64,000 nt of DNA, from positions 2,480,001 through 2,544,000 of the forward strand of contig NZ_CP051884.1 of NCBI RefSeq assembly GCF_012931845.1, given 5' to 3'. The translations under genes and the position numbers were made by a program. Positions 31,538 to 40,126 of the stretch are shown in pieces. Source of the DNA: Cellulomonas taurus. GTDB lineage: Bacteria > Actinomycetota > Actinomycetes > Actinomycetales > Cellulomonadaceae. The notes below the pieces were generated by a model. That model was not told where the DNA came from. It did not search any database and worked only from the letters and a program-made list of their open reading frames with translations. How positions within the stretch are numbered: position 1 is the first letter of the stretch; every line of letters starts with the position of its first letter.

Positions 31538-32889
31538 CGGGCACTCGTCGGCAGGCTCACGGTGATCACCGTAGGGCCACCGACCGGGCTGTCGATGTCG
31601 ACGGTGCCGTCCACCGCGGCCGCCCTGTCACCGAGTCCGGCCAGACCGGAGCCGCCGGAGGCACCGGGCAGCCCGGGGGCCGCACCGCCGTGGCCGTTGT
31701 CGGTCACCCGCAGCACGACCCGGCGCCGCACGGTGCTGACCTCGACCGCCGCCCGGCTCGCCCCGGAGTGCTTGACCGCATTGCTCAACAGTTCCGCGGC
31801 CGCGTAGTAGGCGATGGTCTGGATCTCCGGGTCCGGCTCCCGGCGCAGGTCGGTCTGCACCGCGACGCTCAGCGGGCACCGGGCGGCCAGGGTGGTGAGC
31901 GCCACCGCCAGGCCGTCGTCCAGCGCCGGGGGGTGGATGCCGCGGGCGATCTCCCGCAGTTCGGCCAGGGTGTCCTTCAACCCGCTGTGCGCGGCACCCA
32001 GCAGCGCCGCCGACTCCGGGTCGGGGCCCTCGGAGAGCCGGTCCTTCACGTCGCCGATCTGCATCGCGACCGCCACCAGGCGCGCCTGGGTACCGTCGTG
32101 CAGATCGCGCTCGATCCGGCGCAGCCGGGCGTCGGCGTCCTGCACCGCGACGCTGCGGGTCCGCTCCAGGTGCGCGACCCGCAGGCTGCCCTCGGTCGGT
32201 CCGAGCAGCGCGCCGCTGAGGCCCTGGAACAGCCGGCCGAGGCCGCGGGTGAAGTACCACCAGATCACCAGGAACAGCAGCCCGCCGATGATCAGCAGCA
32301 CCTGTCGCGGCGGAGTGTCGATGAAGTAGCTGTCACCGAAGTTCGCCCCCCGGTGCAGCTGCCCGTCGGTGCCGCGCTGGGCGGGCAGGAACCGGGACCA
32401 GCTCCAGTGCGTGATCCCGCCGACCCCGACCGCCAGGAACGTCAGCGACAGGATCGCGCCGAGCAGGGACAGCGGCCACGCCACCAGGCCGAAGAGCAAG
32501 GCCCGCCAGCCGGCGGCGTCCCCCCACATCGACACCAGCCGCCGCCAGAACCCGTGCACCTCTCGCCGACGCGGCGGTGCGGGGACCTCGATCCCCAGCG
32601 CCGACCGGGCCAGGGACCGGAAGACGTTGCCCCACCCGCGGGCACCGAGCACCAGGGCGCCGGGCACGAACAGTCCGACCACGGTCACCAGGAGTCCGGC
32701 GGTCAGGGACACGGTCAGCAGGAGGTAGACCAGGGCGAAGGTGCTGAGCAGCATCATCGCCAGCAGATAGCCGAAGACGCGCCAGGTCCGGCCGAGCGCC
32801 GACCAGTGGGCCGCCTCGTCCCACGGACGGACGACGGGACGGGTGCCGGCGGGCTGGGCCTCGGGTGGTGTGTCGGTGGTGCTGGACAT
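31534..32889 (-). CDS. Sensor histidine kinase, HisKA_3 type
   Basis: A 451-residue kinase. The N-terminal sensor domain holds about four membrane helices: two near residues 38-90, one about 135-165, another about 210-235. The phospho-acceptor block is RIERDLHDGTQARLVAVAMQ, the NarX-type HisKA_3 motif, followed by a HATPase with ELLSNAVKHSGAS and VTDNGHGG. The domain before it is the 'sensor' type common in Streptomyces kinases. The start ATG at 32889 follows a GGAGCACC stretch. The stimulus is unknown. Confidence 0.92.
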   Translation of the reverse strand: MSSTTDTPPEAQPAGTRPVVRPWDEAAHWSALGRTWRVFGYLLAMMLLSTFALVYLLLTVSLTAGLLVTVVGLFVPGALVLGARGWGNVFRSLARSALGIEVPAPPRRREVHGFWRRLVSMWGDAAGWRALLFGLVAWPLSLLGAILSLTFLAVGVGGITHWSWSRFLPAQRGTDGQLHRGANFGDSYFIDTPPRQVLLIIGGLLFLVIWWYFTRGLGRLFQGLSGALLGPTEGSLRVAHLERTRSVAVQDADARLRRIERDLHDGTQARLVAVAMQIGDVKDRLSEGPDPESAALLGAAHSGLKDTLAELREIARGIHPPALDDGLAVALTTLAARCPLSVAVQTDLRREPDPEIQTIAYYAAAELLSNAVKHSGASRAAVEVSTVRRRVVLRVTDNGHGGAAPGLPGASGGSGLAGLGDRAAAVDGTVDIDSPVGGPTVITVSLPTSAR

Positions 32890-33132
32890 CGGGTGCTCCT
32901 CGCAGGGGGTGGGTCGCTGCGACCATCGTCCCGTGCGGCGGGTTCGGCATGACACCCGGGGACCCGGTGAGGCAGGGTGGGGTTATCCCCCGTTCGGGTG
33001 GAGCAGAGATCCGCGTTCGCGCGGTCGGCTGTGTCGAGCACAGGCGCAGATCGAGCATTCTTTGTGACCCCCGACACGGCCAGGGGCACTGATCGCGTGC
33101 GCCCGATGTCACGAAACGGTAACGATCCAAGA

Positions 33133-33179
33133 TTAGGTAAAGTCGCAGGCCAGGCCCACTTTACCTAGGTAAAGTCGCA
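33133..33179. promoter_or_regulatory. Palindromic operator-like site with repeated half-site
   Basis: A perfect 18-bp palindrome, ACTTTACCTAGGTAAAGT, occupies 33158-33175. TAGGTAAAGTCGCA occurs twice in direct orientation (33134-33147 and 33166-33179), 32 bases apart, about three helical turns. This is the signature of a dimeric repressor or activator site with an extra half-site. The regulator cannot be named; TTAGGTAA resembles a DtxR half-site but the symmetry centre differs. Confidence 0.7.
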
Positions 33180-33273
33180 CCACTTCAGCACCGAATCGCC
33201 CGGATCGCATTGGCCGTATCGGCCGATCTGGGCAATGGTGGTCAACGACCAGATCAACGAGTTGGTCGGCAGG

Positions 33274-33340
33274 GAGCACGGATTCACGGCCCTCGCAGCA
33301 CCCTTCCCGGTGCGCCATGCGAGGGCCGATTCACGTGCTC
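33274..33340 (+). other. Long imperfect hairpin upstream of betaine transporter
   Basis: GAGCACG (33274-33280) pairs with CGTGCTC (33334-33340), and CGGCCCTCGCA (33287-33297) pairs with TGCGAGGGCCG (33318-33328). An inner GCACC/GGTGC stem caps it, and internal bulges of 6 and 5 bases separate the first two stems. As RNA this would be very stable. It could be an attenuator or a structured 5' leader; it has no terminal T-tract. Confidence 0.65.
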
Positions 33341-33494
33341 ACGAGAGTCGGTCCCGCCCACGACAACCGGGCGGTGATCACTCCGCGGAGGGTTGCCGAC
33401 CCGACACGTGGGACACCTGGCGCGGACTCAGCGCGCTCCACCCGGAGCGCCGACTCCCCCGGTGCGCGTGTCACGGACGTGACGAGGTGGATGA

Positions 33495-34733
33495 GTGACA
33501 GGACTGCGCGTCGAAGGCGTGTACAAGGTCTTCGGACGACGCCCCGAGCAAGCGGTACGCCGCCTGCGGGAGGGTGCTGGCCGGGACGAGGTCAAGCAGT
33601 GGGGCACCGCTGCGGTGATCGACGCCAATCTGGAGATCGCCTCCGGTGAGACGTTCGTGGTGATGGGGCTGTCCGGCTCCGGCAAGTCGACCCTGATCCG
33701 GATGCTGAACGGCCTGTGGAAGCCCACCGCCGGCCGAGTGCTGCTCGGCGACGACGACCTGGGCGCGGTGAGCGCGAGCCAGCTGCGCGACATCCGCCAG
33801 CGCAAGGTGTCGATGGTCTTCCAGCACTTCGCCCTGCTGCCCCACCGCACCGTGCTGGACAACGCCGCCTACCCGCTCGCCCTGCAGGGCATCGCGAAGG
33901 AGGAGCGGAACGCCAAGGCCCGCGAGGCGCTCGGCATGGTGGGTCTGGACCAGTGGGCCGACCACCTGCCGCACGAACTGTCCGGCGGCATGCGCCAGCG
34001 GGTGGGCCTGGCCCGTGCGCTGGCCGCCGACACCGACATCCTGCTGATGGACGAGGCGTTCTCCGCCCTCGACCCGCTGATCCGGCGCGAGATGCAGGAC
34101 CAGCTGCTCGAACTGCAGCAGACCCTGGGCAAGACCATCGTCTTCATCACCCACGACCTGAACGAGGCGATGTACCTCGGTGACCGGATCGCCGTGATGC
34201 GGGACGGCCGGATCGTCCAGGTCGGCACCAGCGAGCAGATCCTCTCCGACCCGGCGGACGACTACGTGGCGCAGTTCGTCGCCGACGTGGACCGGACCCG
34301 GGTGCTCACCGCCTCCTCGGTGATGCGCCGCCCGGCGGCCGTCGCCACGCTCCAGGGCGGCCCCCGCTTGGCCCTGCGCACCATGCAGGAGCAGCAGGTC
34401 GCCGCCGCCTACGTGGTGGACCGCACCCGGAAGCTCCAGGGCATCATCCGGGACGAGGACGCGGTCCGCGCCACCCGCGAGGGCGCCGAGACGCTGGTCG
34501 GCCGGGTGGACACCAGCCTGGGCTCGGTGTCCGTGGACACCCCGCTCTCCGACGTCTTCGCCCCCGCCGCCGAGTCCCCGCTGCCGGTGCCGGTCACCGA
34601 CGAGCAGGGCCGCCTGGTCGGCGTGATCCCGAGGGTCACCCTGCTGGAGGCGATGGTCCCGCCGGAGACCACGACGCCCCCGGAGGGCACCCCGACCGTT
34701 GACGACCGCACCGATGTGGAGGTGACGGCATGA
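33495..34733 (+). CDS. proV: Glycine betaine ABC transporter ATPase (OpuAA/ProV type)
   Basis: A 412-residue ATPase. Walker A is GLSGSGKSTLIRMLNGL, the Q-loop lies in VSMVFQHFALLPHRTVL, the signature is ELSGGMRQRVGLARALA, and Walker B is ILLMDEAFSALDP. The family's early insert (EQAVRRLREGAGRDEVKQ) is present. A pair of CBS domains fills about residues 270-400, where family members sense ionic strength or a nucleotide. It energises compatible-solute uptake under osmotic stress. The GTG at 33495 follows an ACGAGGTGG site. The stop overlaps the permease start by ATGA. Confidence 0.93.
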   Translation: MTGLRVEGVYKVFGRRPEQAVRRLREGAGRDEVKQWGTAAVIDANLEIASGETFVVMGLSGSGKSTLIRMLNGLWKPTAGRVLLGDDDLGAVSASQLRDIRQRKVSMVFQHFALLPHRTVLDNAAYPLALQGIAKEERNAKAREALGMVGLDQWADHLPHELSGGMRQRVGLARALAADTDILLMDEAFSALDPLIRREMQDQLLELQQTLGKTIVFITHDLNEAMYLGDRIAVMRDGRIVQVGTSEQILSDPADDYVAQFVADVDRTRVLTASSVMRRPAAVATLQGGPRLALRTMQEQQVAAAYVVDRTRKLQGIIRDEDAVRATREGAETLVGRVDTSLGSVSVDTPLSDVFAPAAESPLPVPVTDEQGRLVGVIPRVTLLEAMVPPETTTPPEGTPTVDDRTDVEVTA

Positions 34734-35617
34734 GCTCCGCGACCATCGCCGACTGGATGCCCCGCCTGCCCCTGGGCGAGTGGGTCGACTCCGCGGTCAC
34801 CTGGATCACGACCACGTTCAGTGGTCTGTTCAAGGTGATCCGCGAGGCATTGACCGGCGCCTACGACGGCCTGGACACCGTGCTCAGCGGTCCGCCGTTC
34901 TGGCTCATCATCATCGCCCTGGCCCTGATCGCCCTGTTCGCCAAGGGGTGGAAGCTCGCCGTCGGCACTCTGGTCGGCTTCCTGGTCATCGCCGGGGTCG
35001 ACCAGTGGGGCAATGCGATGGACTCGCTCGCCCTGGTCATCCTGGCCAGCGCGGTGGCCCTCATCATCGCGATCCCGCTCGGCATCTGGGCGGCCAGGAA
35101 CGACGCGGTCTCCCGCACCCTGCGCCCGATCCTCGACTTCATGCAGACCATGCCGGCCTTCGTGTACCTGATCCCCACCGTGGTGATCTTCCGGGTCGGC
35201 GTGGTGCCGGGCATCGTCGCCACCGTCATCTTCGCGATGGCCCCGGGCGTGCGCTTCACCGAGCTCGGTCTGCGTCAGGTCGACCGCGAGGTGGTCGAGG
35301 CCGGACACGCCTTCGGTTCCACCGACGGCCGCATCCTGCGCCAGATCCAGCTGCCGCTGGCGATGCCCACCATCATGGCGGGCGTCAACCAGGTGATCAT
35401 GCTCGCCCTGTCGATGGTGGTCATCTCCGGCATGGTCGGCGCCGGTGGCCTGGGTGGCGACGTGGTCGCCGCGCTGAACCGGGTCAACATCTCCCTCGGC
35501 TTCGAGGCCGGACTCGCCGTGGTCATCCTGGCGATGTTCCTGGACCGGGTCACCTCAGCCTTCGGCACCAAGTCCAAGGTCGCCAAGGCCGTGGCCGCCG
35601 CCTCCGCCTCGCACTGA
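34730..35617 (+). CDS. proW: Glycine betaine ABC transporter permease
   Basis: A 295-residue integral membrane subunit. After an amphipathic N-terminus (to about residue 55) there are about six helices, including SLALVILASAVALIIAIPLG and PAFVYLIPTVVIF. The EAA-type cytoplasmic loop that docks on the ATPase is EAGHAFGSTDGRILRQIQLP near residue 185. The C-terminus is Lys/Ala-rich. It is coupled to the ATPase gene upstream; the binding-protein gene follows after 35 bases. Confidence 0.93.
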   Translation: MSSATIADWMPRLPLGEWVDSAVTWITTTFSGLFKVIREALTGAYDGLDTVLSGPPFWLIIIALALIALFAKGWKLAVGTLVGFLVIAGVDQWGNAMDSLALVILASAVALIIAIPLGIWAARNDAVSRTLRPILDFMQTMPAFVYLIPTVVIFRVGVVPGIVATVIFAMAPGVRFTELGLRQVDREVVEAGHAFGSTDGRILRQIQLPLAMPTIMAGVNQVIMLALSMVVISGMVGAGGLGGDVVAALNRVNISLGFEAGLAVVILAMFLDRVTSAFGTKSKVAKAVAAASASH

Positions 35618-35652
35618 TGCACCATCCCCTCACCACCCCTCGAAAGGACGCC

Positions 35653-36564
35653 ATGCGCCTGCGCAACACCCTGATCGTCGCCACCGCCCTGGGCACCTCC
35701 GTCGCCCTGGCCGCCTGCTCCTCCGACTCCGGCAGCTCCGACGCCGAGCGGCTGGACAACGGTGACCTGTCGACCGTCTCCATCGGGATCCACTCCGGTT
35801 GGGACGAGGGCATCGCCGTCTCGCACCTGTTCGCCGCCATGCTCGAGGACGACGGCTACAGCGTGGACACCGAGGAGGCCGACCCGGGTGTGGTCTATAC
35901 CGGCATCACCGGTGGCGACTTCGACGTCAACTTCGACATGTGGCTGCCCACCACCCACGCCGACTACTGGGAGCAGTACGGCGACCAGATGGAGGACCTG
36001 GGCACCTGGTACGACGACGCCAAGCTCACCATCGCGGTGAACGAGGACGCGCCGATCGACAGCCTGGACGAGCTGGCCGAGAACGCCGACCTGTTCGACA
36101 ACCGCCTGGTCGGCATCGAGGCGGGTGCCGGCCTGACCCGGATCACCCAGGACGAGGCCATCCCCACCTACGGCCTGGACGACATGGAGTACGTGGTCTC
36201 CTCGACCCCGGCCATGCTCGCCGAGCTCAAGGGTGCCACCGACGCCGGCGAGAACATCGCCGTCACCCTGTGGCGTCCGCACTGGGCCTACGACGCGTAC
36301 CCGATCAAGGACCTCGAGGACCCCGAGGGCGCGATGGGCGACGCCGAGGAGATCCACACCGTCGGCCGCACCGACTTCGCCACGGACTACCCGACGCTGA
36401 GCAAGCTGATCGAGAACTTCACCCTCACCGACGAGCAGCTGTTCTCCCTGGAGAACCAGGTGTTCAACGAGGACGGTGGCTCCGACCCGGCCGAGTCCGT
36501 GCGGACCTGGCTGGACGCGAACCCCGACTTCGTGACCGACCTGAAGGAGAAGGCCGGGGTCTGA
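35653..36564 (+). CDS. proX: Glycine betaine-binding lipoprotein
   Basis: A 303-residue substrate-binding lipoprotein. The signal peptide ends in lipobox LAAC at about residue 22. The mature part is very acidic and of OpuAC type: VSIGIHSGWDEGIAVSHLFA, then DVNFDMWLPTTHADYWEQYG and TLWRPHWAYDAYPIKDLE, whose tryptophans form the cage for a quaternary amine. It captures betaine or a similar solute outside and delivers it to the permease. It has its own GAAAGGA site, allowing extra expression, and is followed by a very strong terminator. Confidence 0.93.
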   Translation: MRLRNTLIVATALGTSVALAACSSDSGSSDAERLDNGDLSTVSIGIHSGWDEGIAVSHLFAAMLEDDGYSVDTEEADPGVVYTGITGGDFDVNFDMWLPTTHADYWEQYGDQMEDLGTWYDDAKLTIAVNEDAPIDSLDELAENADLFDNRLVGIEAGAGLTRITQDEAIPTYGLDDMEYVVSSTPAMLAELKGATDAGENIAVTLWRPHWAYDAYPIKDLEDPEGAMGDAEEIHTVGRTDFATDYPTLSKLIENFTLTDEQLFSLENQVFNEDGGSDPAESVRTWLDANPDFVTDLKEKAGV

Positions 36565-36583
36565 CCTCGCCCGACGCCTGACA

Positions 36584-36623
36584 CGACGACGGCCCCGGTG
36601 GATCACCACCGGGGCCGTCGTCG
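36584..36623. terminator. Very strong bidirectional terminator
   Basis: A perfect 18-bp stem, CGACGACGGCCCCGGTGG with its complement, carries an ATCA loop. It lies between the convergent betaine transporter operon and the CDF gene. Its core and loop nearly copy the hairpin at 2135-2160. Confidence 0.92.
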
Positions 36624-36632
36624 CATCTCCGC

Positions 36633-37562
36633 TCAGGACTGCGCTGCCTGCACCGCCCGCCGCAGGTCCGGCTCCAGGTAGATCACCCGGGCGATCGGCA
36701 CCGCCGCCCGCACCCGCCCTTCCGCCGCGTCGATGGCGTGCGCGACCTCGGCGGCCGACTCGTCCGCGGTGACCTCGATCTTCGCGGCGACCAGCAGCTC
36801 CTCCGGGCCGAGGTGCAGGGTGCGCAGGTGGATCACCGAGGGCACGCCCTCCCCGACCAGCGCCGCCTTGATCGCATCGACGTCCGTGCGGCTGGCGGAC
36901 TCGCCGAGCAGCAGCGACTTGGTCTCGATCGCCAGCACCACCGCGATGCAGACCAGCAGCAGACCGATCGCCGCCGAGCCCACAGCATCCCAGCGGCCGT
37001 CGTGGGTGCCCAGGGTCATCCCGACGCCGAACAGGGCGAACAGCAGGCCCAGCAGTGCCCCGAAGTCCTCCAGCAGCACCACGGGCAGCTCTGGCGCCTT
37101 GGCGGTGCGGATGTACTGCCACCAGGACTGGTCGCCCCGGGTGTGGTTGGCCTCCTTGATCGCGGTGCGGAAGGAGGTGCCCTCCATCGCGAGGCTGGCG
37201 ATCAGCACGACCACGGGCACCCAGTGCCAGGACTCGATCGGGTGCGGGTCGGCGAACTTGTGCCAGGCCTCGTAGAGCGCGAACAGGCCACCGAGGCTGA
37301 ACAGCACGATGGACACCACGAAGGCGTAGAGGTAGCGCGCCCGGCCGTAGCCGAAGGGGTGTTCCTCGTCGGCGGCCCGACGGGCCCGCTTGCCGCCGAT
37401 CAGCAGCAGCACCTGGTTGCCGGAGTCGGCCACCGAGTGCACCGACTCGGCCAGCATCGAGCTGGAGTGCGTGAGCAGGTAGGCGATGAACTTGGTCACC
37501 GCGATCCCGAGGTTCGCCGAGAGCGCGGCGATGATCGCCTTGTTGCCGCCACCGTGTGCCAT
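36633..37562 (-). CDS. Cation diffusion facilitator transporter
   Basis: A 309-residue CDF-family protein that exchanges divalent metal for protons at the membrane. Helix 2 carries SMLAESVHSVADSGNQVLL with the family's metal-site His and Asp, and EEHPFGYGRARYLYAF follows. Helix 5 has SFRTAIKEANH in the following loop. The C-terminal cytoplasmic domain (about residues 215-300) is the regulatory fold. The metal (zinc, manganese, iron) cannot be told from sequence alone. An isolated gene with a GGGAGA site. Confidence 0.9.
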   Translation of the reverse strand: MAHGGGNKAIIAALSANLGIAVTKFIAYLLTHSSSMLAESVHSVADSGNQVLLLIGGKRARRAADEEHPFGYGRARYLYAFVVSIVLFSLGGLFALYEAWHKFADPHPIESWHWVPVVVLIASLAMEGTSFRTAIKEANHTRGDQSWWQYIRTAKAPELPVVLLEDFGALLGLLFALFGVGMTLGTHDGRWDAVGSAAIGLLLVCIAVVLAIETKSLLLGESASRTDVDAIKAALVGEGVPSVIHLRTLHLGPEELLVAAKIEVTADESAAEVAHAIDAAEGRVRAAVPIARVIYLEPDLRRAVQAAQS

Positions 37563-37611
37563 CAGCGATCTCCCTGTCGGTTGTCAGCACGAGCCGGGGA
37601 GATGCTAGACG

Positions 37612-37645
37612 ACGGATGCCCCGGGCAATCACCCGGGGCATCCGT
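37612..37645 (-). terminator. Terminator of the phosphomannomutase unit
   Basis: A 14-bp perfect stem, ACGGATGCCCCGGG with its complement, has a 6-base loop. It lies 45 bases past the stop of the Trm112-like gene, between it and the start of the CDF gene. Confidence 0.85.
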
Positions 37646-37689
37646 GTCGCGGCGGCGGGAGCGCCCGCTTCGGCGCCTGGCCGCGACGG

Positions 37690-37887
37690 TCAGACGGCGC
37701 GCGCCTCGGACTCCAGCAGCACCGGGATGCCGTCGCGCACCGGGTAGGCCAGCGGACGGTCGGGGTCGGTGGAGACCAGCTCGGGCTGGCCGCCGGGGCC
37801 GACCCCGTCGACCAGGGTGGTGCCGGTGACCGGGCAGCGCAGCAGCTCGCGCAGCCAGGGCGCCAGTCCGGTGGTGTTCTCGCTCAT
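37690..37887 (-). CDS. Trm112-family small protein
   Basis: A 65-residue protein with LLRCPVTGTTLV near the N-terminus and YPVRDGIPVLLESEA at the end, the Trm112/YcaR pattern. Only one cysteine of the usual zinc pairs is present, as in many bacterial members. In eukaryotes Trm112 activates methyltransferases; the bacterial role is not settled. It follows manB by two bases, so they are co-transcribed. Confidence 0.88.
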   Translation of the reverse strand: MSENTTGLAPWLRELLRCPVTGTTLVDGVGPGGQPELVSTDPDRPLAYPVRDGIPVLLESEARAV

Positions 37888-37889
37888 GC

Positions 37890-39353
37890 TCAGCTCTCCT
37901 GCCGGACCAGCGCGAGCACGTCGTCGCGCACCTTCTCCATGATGTCCTCGTCCGCCGCCTCGACGTTCAGGCGCAGCAGCGGCTCGGTGTTCGACGCGCG
38001 CAGGTTGAACCACCACTGCGGGTGGCCGTCCCAGTGCGAGACGGTCAGGCCGTCCAGCTCGTCGGTGGTGACCGGCCCGGCACCCTGCTCGGTGACGTAG
38101 GCGTGGATCACCCGTTCCCGAGCGGATGCCACGTCGTCCACCCGGGAGTTGATCTCCCCGGAGGCCACGTAGGGCTGGTACTGCTCCGCCAGCGCGGACA
38201 GCGGGTGCGGCTGACCACCGAGGGCCGCCAGCACGTGCAGCGCCGCGAGCATCCCGGTGTCCGCGAAGAAGAAGTCCCGGAAGTAATAGTGCGCGGAGTG
38301 CTCGCCGCCGAACACCGCCTGGGACTCGGCCATCTGCGCCTTGATGAACGAGTGCCCCACCCGGGTCCGTACCGGGGTGGCACCGGCGGCGGAGACCAGG
38401 TCCGGCACCACCTGGGAGGTGATGAGGTTGTGGATGATCACCGGGTTCGGGCGGCCGGCGGCCTGCTCCTTGGCGATCTCGCGCAGGCCGACCAGTGCGG
38501 TGATCGCCGACGGGGACACCGGGTCGCCGTTCTCGTCCACCACGAAGCAGCGGTCGGCGTCGCCGTCGAAGGCCAGACCGATGTCGGCGCCGTGCTCGAC
38601 CACGGCCCGCTGCAGGTCGACCAGGTTCTTCGGCTCCAGCGGGTTCGCCTCGTGGTTGGGGAAGGTGCCGTCCAGCTCGAAGTACAGCGGCACCACCTCC
38701 AGCGGCAGCTCCGGCAGCCCGGCCTCGGTGCCCAGCACGGCGGGTGCGGTGTAGCCACCCATCCCGTTCCCGGCGTCGACGACGACCTTGAGCGGGCGGA
38801 TGCCGGACAGGTCGACCAGGCCGCGCAGGAAGGCCGCGTAGTCGGTGAGCATCTCCTGATCGGTGATCGTGCCCGGCTGCGCCACCGCGGTCGGCAGGCC
38901 CTCGCCGAGGAACCGCGACGCGAGGTCGCGCACCGCCGACAGCCCGGAGTCCTGTCCGACCGGACGGGCACCGGCACGGCACAGCTTGATCCCGTTGTAC
39001 TCGGCCGGGTTGTGCGAGGCGGTGAACATCGCGCCCGGGATGCCGAGCGAGCCGGAGGCGAAGTACAGCCCGTCGGTCGAGCACAGCCCGATCCGGATCA
39101 CGTCCACCCCGCGGGCCGCCAGACCCTCCGCGAAGGCACCGACCAGCTCGGGGCCGGAGGGGCGCATGTCGTTGCCGATCACGACGCGAGGCGTCTGGTC
39201 GGCGGCCTCCGGCAGCACCACCACCTCGGCGAAGGCGGCACCGATCGCGCGGGCGACCTCAGCGTTCAGCTGGTCGGGCACCGTGCCGCGCACGTCGTAC
39301 GCCTTGATCAGGCCGGTGAGGTCGGGCAGGTCTGCGGGGGTCGTCTCGGGCAC
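37890..39353 (-). CDS. manB: Phosphomannomutase/phosphoglucomutase
   Basis: A 487-residue alpha-D-phosphohexomutase that makes mannose-1-phosphate (GDP-mannose precursor) and possibly glucose-1-phosphate. The active-site serine loop is TASHNPAEYNGIK, the metal loop FDGDADRC, the sugar-binding loop GGEHSAHYYF, and the phosphate-binding end RASNTEPLLRLNVEA. I chose the GTG at 39353: TAGAGT (39366-39361) ends seven bases before it, while the GTG at 39362 lies inside that -10. With manA at 50191 it completes the route from fructose-6-phosphate, feeding the glycan genes downstream. Confidence 0.93.
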   Translation of the reverse strand: MPETTPADLPDLTGLIKAYDVRGTVPDQLNAEVARAIGAAFAEVVVLPEAADQTPRVVIGNDMRPSGPELVGAFAEGLAARGVDVIRIGLCSTDGLYFASGSLGIPGAMFTASHNPAEYNGIKLCRAGARPVGQDSGLSAVRDLASRFLGEGLPTAVAQPGTITDQEMLTDYAAFLRGLVDLSGIRPLKVVVDAGNGMGGYTAPAVLGTEAGLPELPLEVVPLYFELDGTFPNHEANPLEPKNLVDLQRAVVEHGADIGLAFDGDADRCFVVDENGDPVSPSAITALVGLREIAKEQAAGRPNPVIIHNLITSQVVPDLVSAAGATPVRTRVGHSFIKAQMAESQAVFGGEHSAHYYFRDFFFADTGMLAALHVLAALGGQPHPLSALAEQYQPYVASGEINSRVDDVASARERVIHAYVTEQGAGPVTTDELDGLTVSHWDGHPQWWFNLRASNTEPLLRLNVEAADEDIMEKVRDDVLALVRQES

Positions 39354-39381
39354 GCCCGCCACTCTAGCCGGGCGAGGCGGC

Positions 39382-39663
39382 TCAGCGCCGGGAGGAACGC
39401 TCGACCACCTGGTCCCGGGTCAGCGCTGTGCCGTCCCCGTCCAGCGGGATCCAGGCGCGGTGCTCGCAGGCGTGGCAGGACACGAACGTCACCTCGGTGC
39501 CGTCGGCCAGGGTCAGCCGCAGCCGGGTGAGCCGGTCCGACCCGCAGGCGGCGCAGGCCGCGGTGCCCACCGGGTGGTGCTGATCCTGCCGGGCCAGCGA
39601 CCCGAGGGGCAGCACCGGTTCGGCCGCCCGACGACCCCGTCGTCCCCCGCTCCCCTGCGCCAT
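39382..39663 (-). CDS. Small zinc-ribbon protein of unknown function
   Basis: A 93-residue basic protein with a four-cysteine zinc-ribbon: CAAC near residue 36 and CHAC near residue 65. No other motif is visible. It lies four bases after the DUF3499 gene and just ahead of manB, in a run kept in many actinobacteria. The function is unknown. Confidence 0.75.
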   Translation of the reverse strand: MAQGSGGRRGRRAAEPVLPLGSLARQDQHHPVGTAACAACGSDRLTRLRLTLADGTEVTFVSCHACEHRAWIPLDGDGTALTRDQVVERSSRR

Positions 39664-39667
39664 GCTG

Positions 39668-40039
39668 TCAGTCCTCGTCGCCGCGCAGCACGCGCAGGTG
39701 ACCGCGCCGTCGGTCCTCGGTCAGTCGTTGGGCTGGGGGCAGCCCCTCGGGGACCGCGGCCTGGGCCGGGCGGCCTGCCTCACGCACCGCCTCCGCCAGG
39801 GCGACCAGGTCGTCGTGACTCGGACCGGTCTCGACGAACTCCGGTGCCAGCCGCACCACGTCCCACCCGCGGGGCGCCGTCAGCCGGGAGGCGTGCTCAG
39901 CGCACAGGTCGTAGGAGTGCGGCTCCGCGGTGGTCGCCAACGGGCCGAGCACGGCCGTCGAGTCGGCGTACACATAGGTGAGGGTGGCCACCGCCGGACG
40001 ACCGCACGCGGTGCGGGAGCACTGGCGGACGGATCTCAC
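39668..40039 (-). CDS. DUF3499 family protein
   Basis: A 123-residue protein typical of DUF3499: RQCSRTACGRPAVATLTYVY at the start, then PHSYDLCAEHASRLTAPRGW. The Cys and His residues suggest a zinc site. The C-terminal tail is Arg/Asp-rich. The GTG at 40039 is chosen because conservation begins there; a GTG at 40063 is possible. It lies in the same order as the M. tuberculosis Rv3257c-Rv3259 stretch (mutase, DUF3499, divergent metallopeptidase-like gene). Function unknown. Confidence 0.85.
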   Translation of the reverse strand: MRSVRQCSRTACGRPAVATLTYVYADSTAVLGPLATTAEPHSYDLCAEHASRLTAPRGWDVVRLAPEFVETGPSHDDLVALAEAVREAGRPAQAAVPEGLPPAQRLTEDRRRGHLRVLRGDED

Positions 40040-40126
40040 GGGGATGACCGTACCCCGCCACACCCGGGACCCGCGGCATGACAGCGCGCACCGGCCGTCG
40101 ACCGCTGGCGGCGTTAGAGTCGCCGG

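Larger units (their letters stand above)
32890..33494. other. 605-base structured intergenic region
   Basis: No convincing gene is present between the kinase (leftward) and the betaine transporter (rightward). Base composition is visibly less GC-rich around 33100-33260 than in the coding DNA. It holds an 18-bp palindrome with a repeated half-site (33133-33179), a pairing of CATTG (33208-33212) with CAATG (33232-33236), a 67-nt imperfect hairpin (33274-33340), a 7-bp hairpin (33433-33450, GCGCTCC-ACCC-GGAGCGC) and an inverted repeat GTCACGGACGTGAC (33470-33483) just before the RBS. It must contain both promoters. Confidence 0.75.

Noticed and set aside
33180-33494. A c-di-AMP (ydaO) riboswitch upstream of the betaine transporter.
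   Set aside because: The expected conserved segments could not be found by eye. The hairpins are reported as structure only.
33235-33498. An 87-codon frame whose stop overlaps the betaine ATPase GTG by GTGA, suggesting a coupled small gene.
   Set aside because: Only the first about 15 codons show the high third-position GC of real genes here. The rest is Arg/His/Cys-rich, and the frame runs straight through the long hairpin. I treat it as chance, though the stop-start overlap is worth a look in ribosome profiling.
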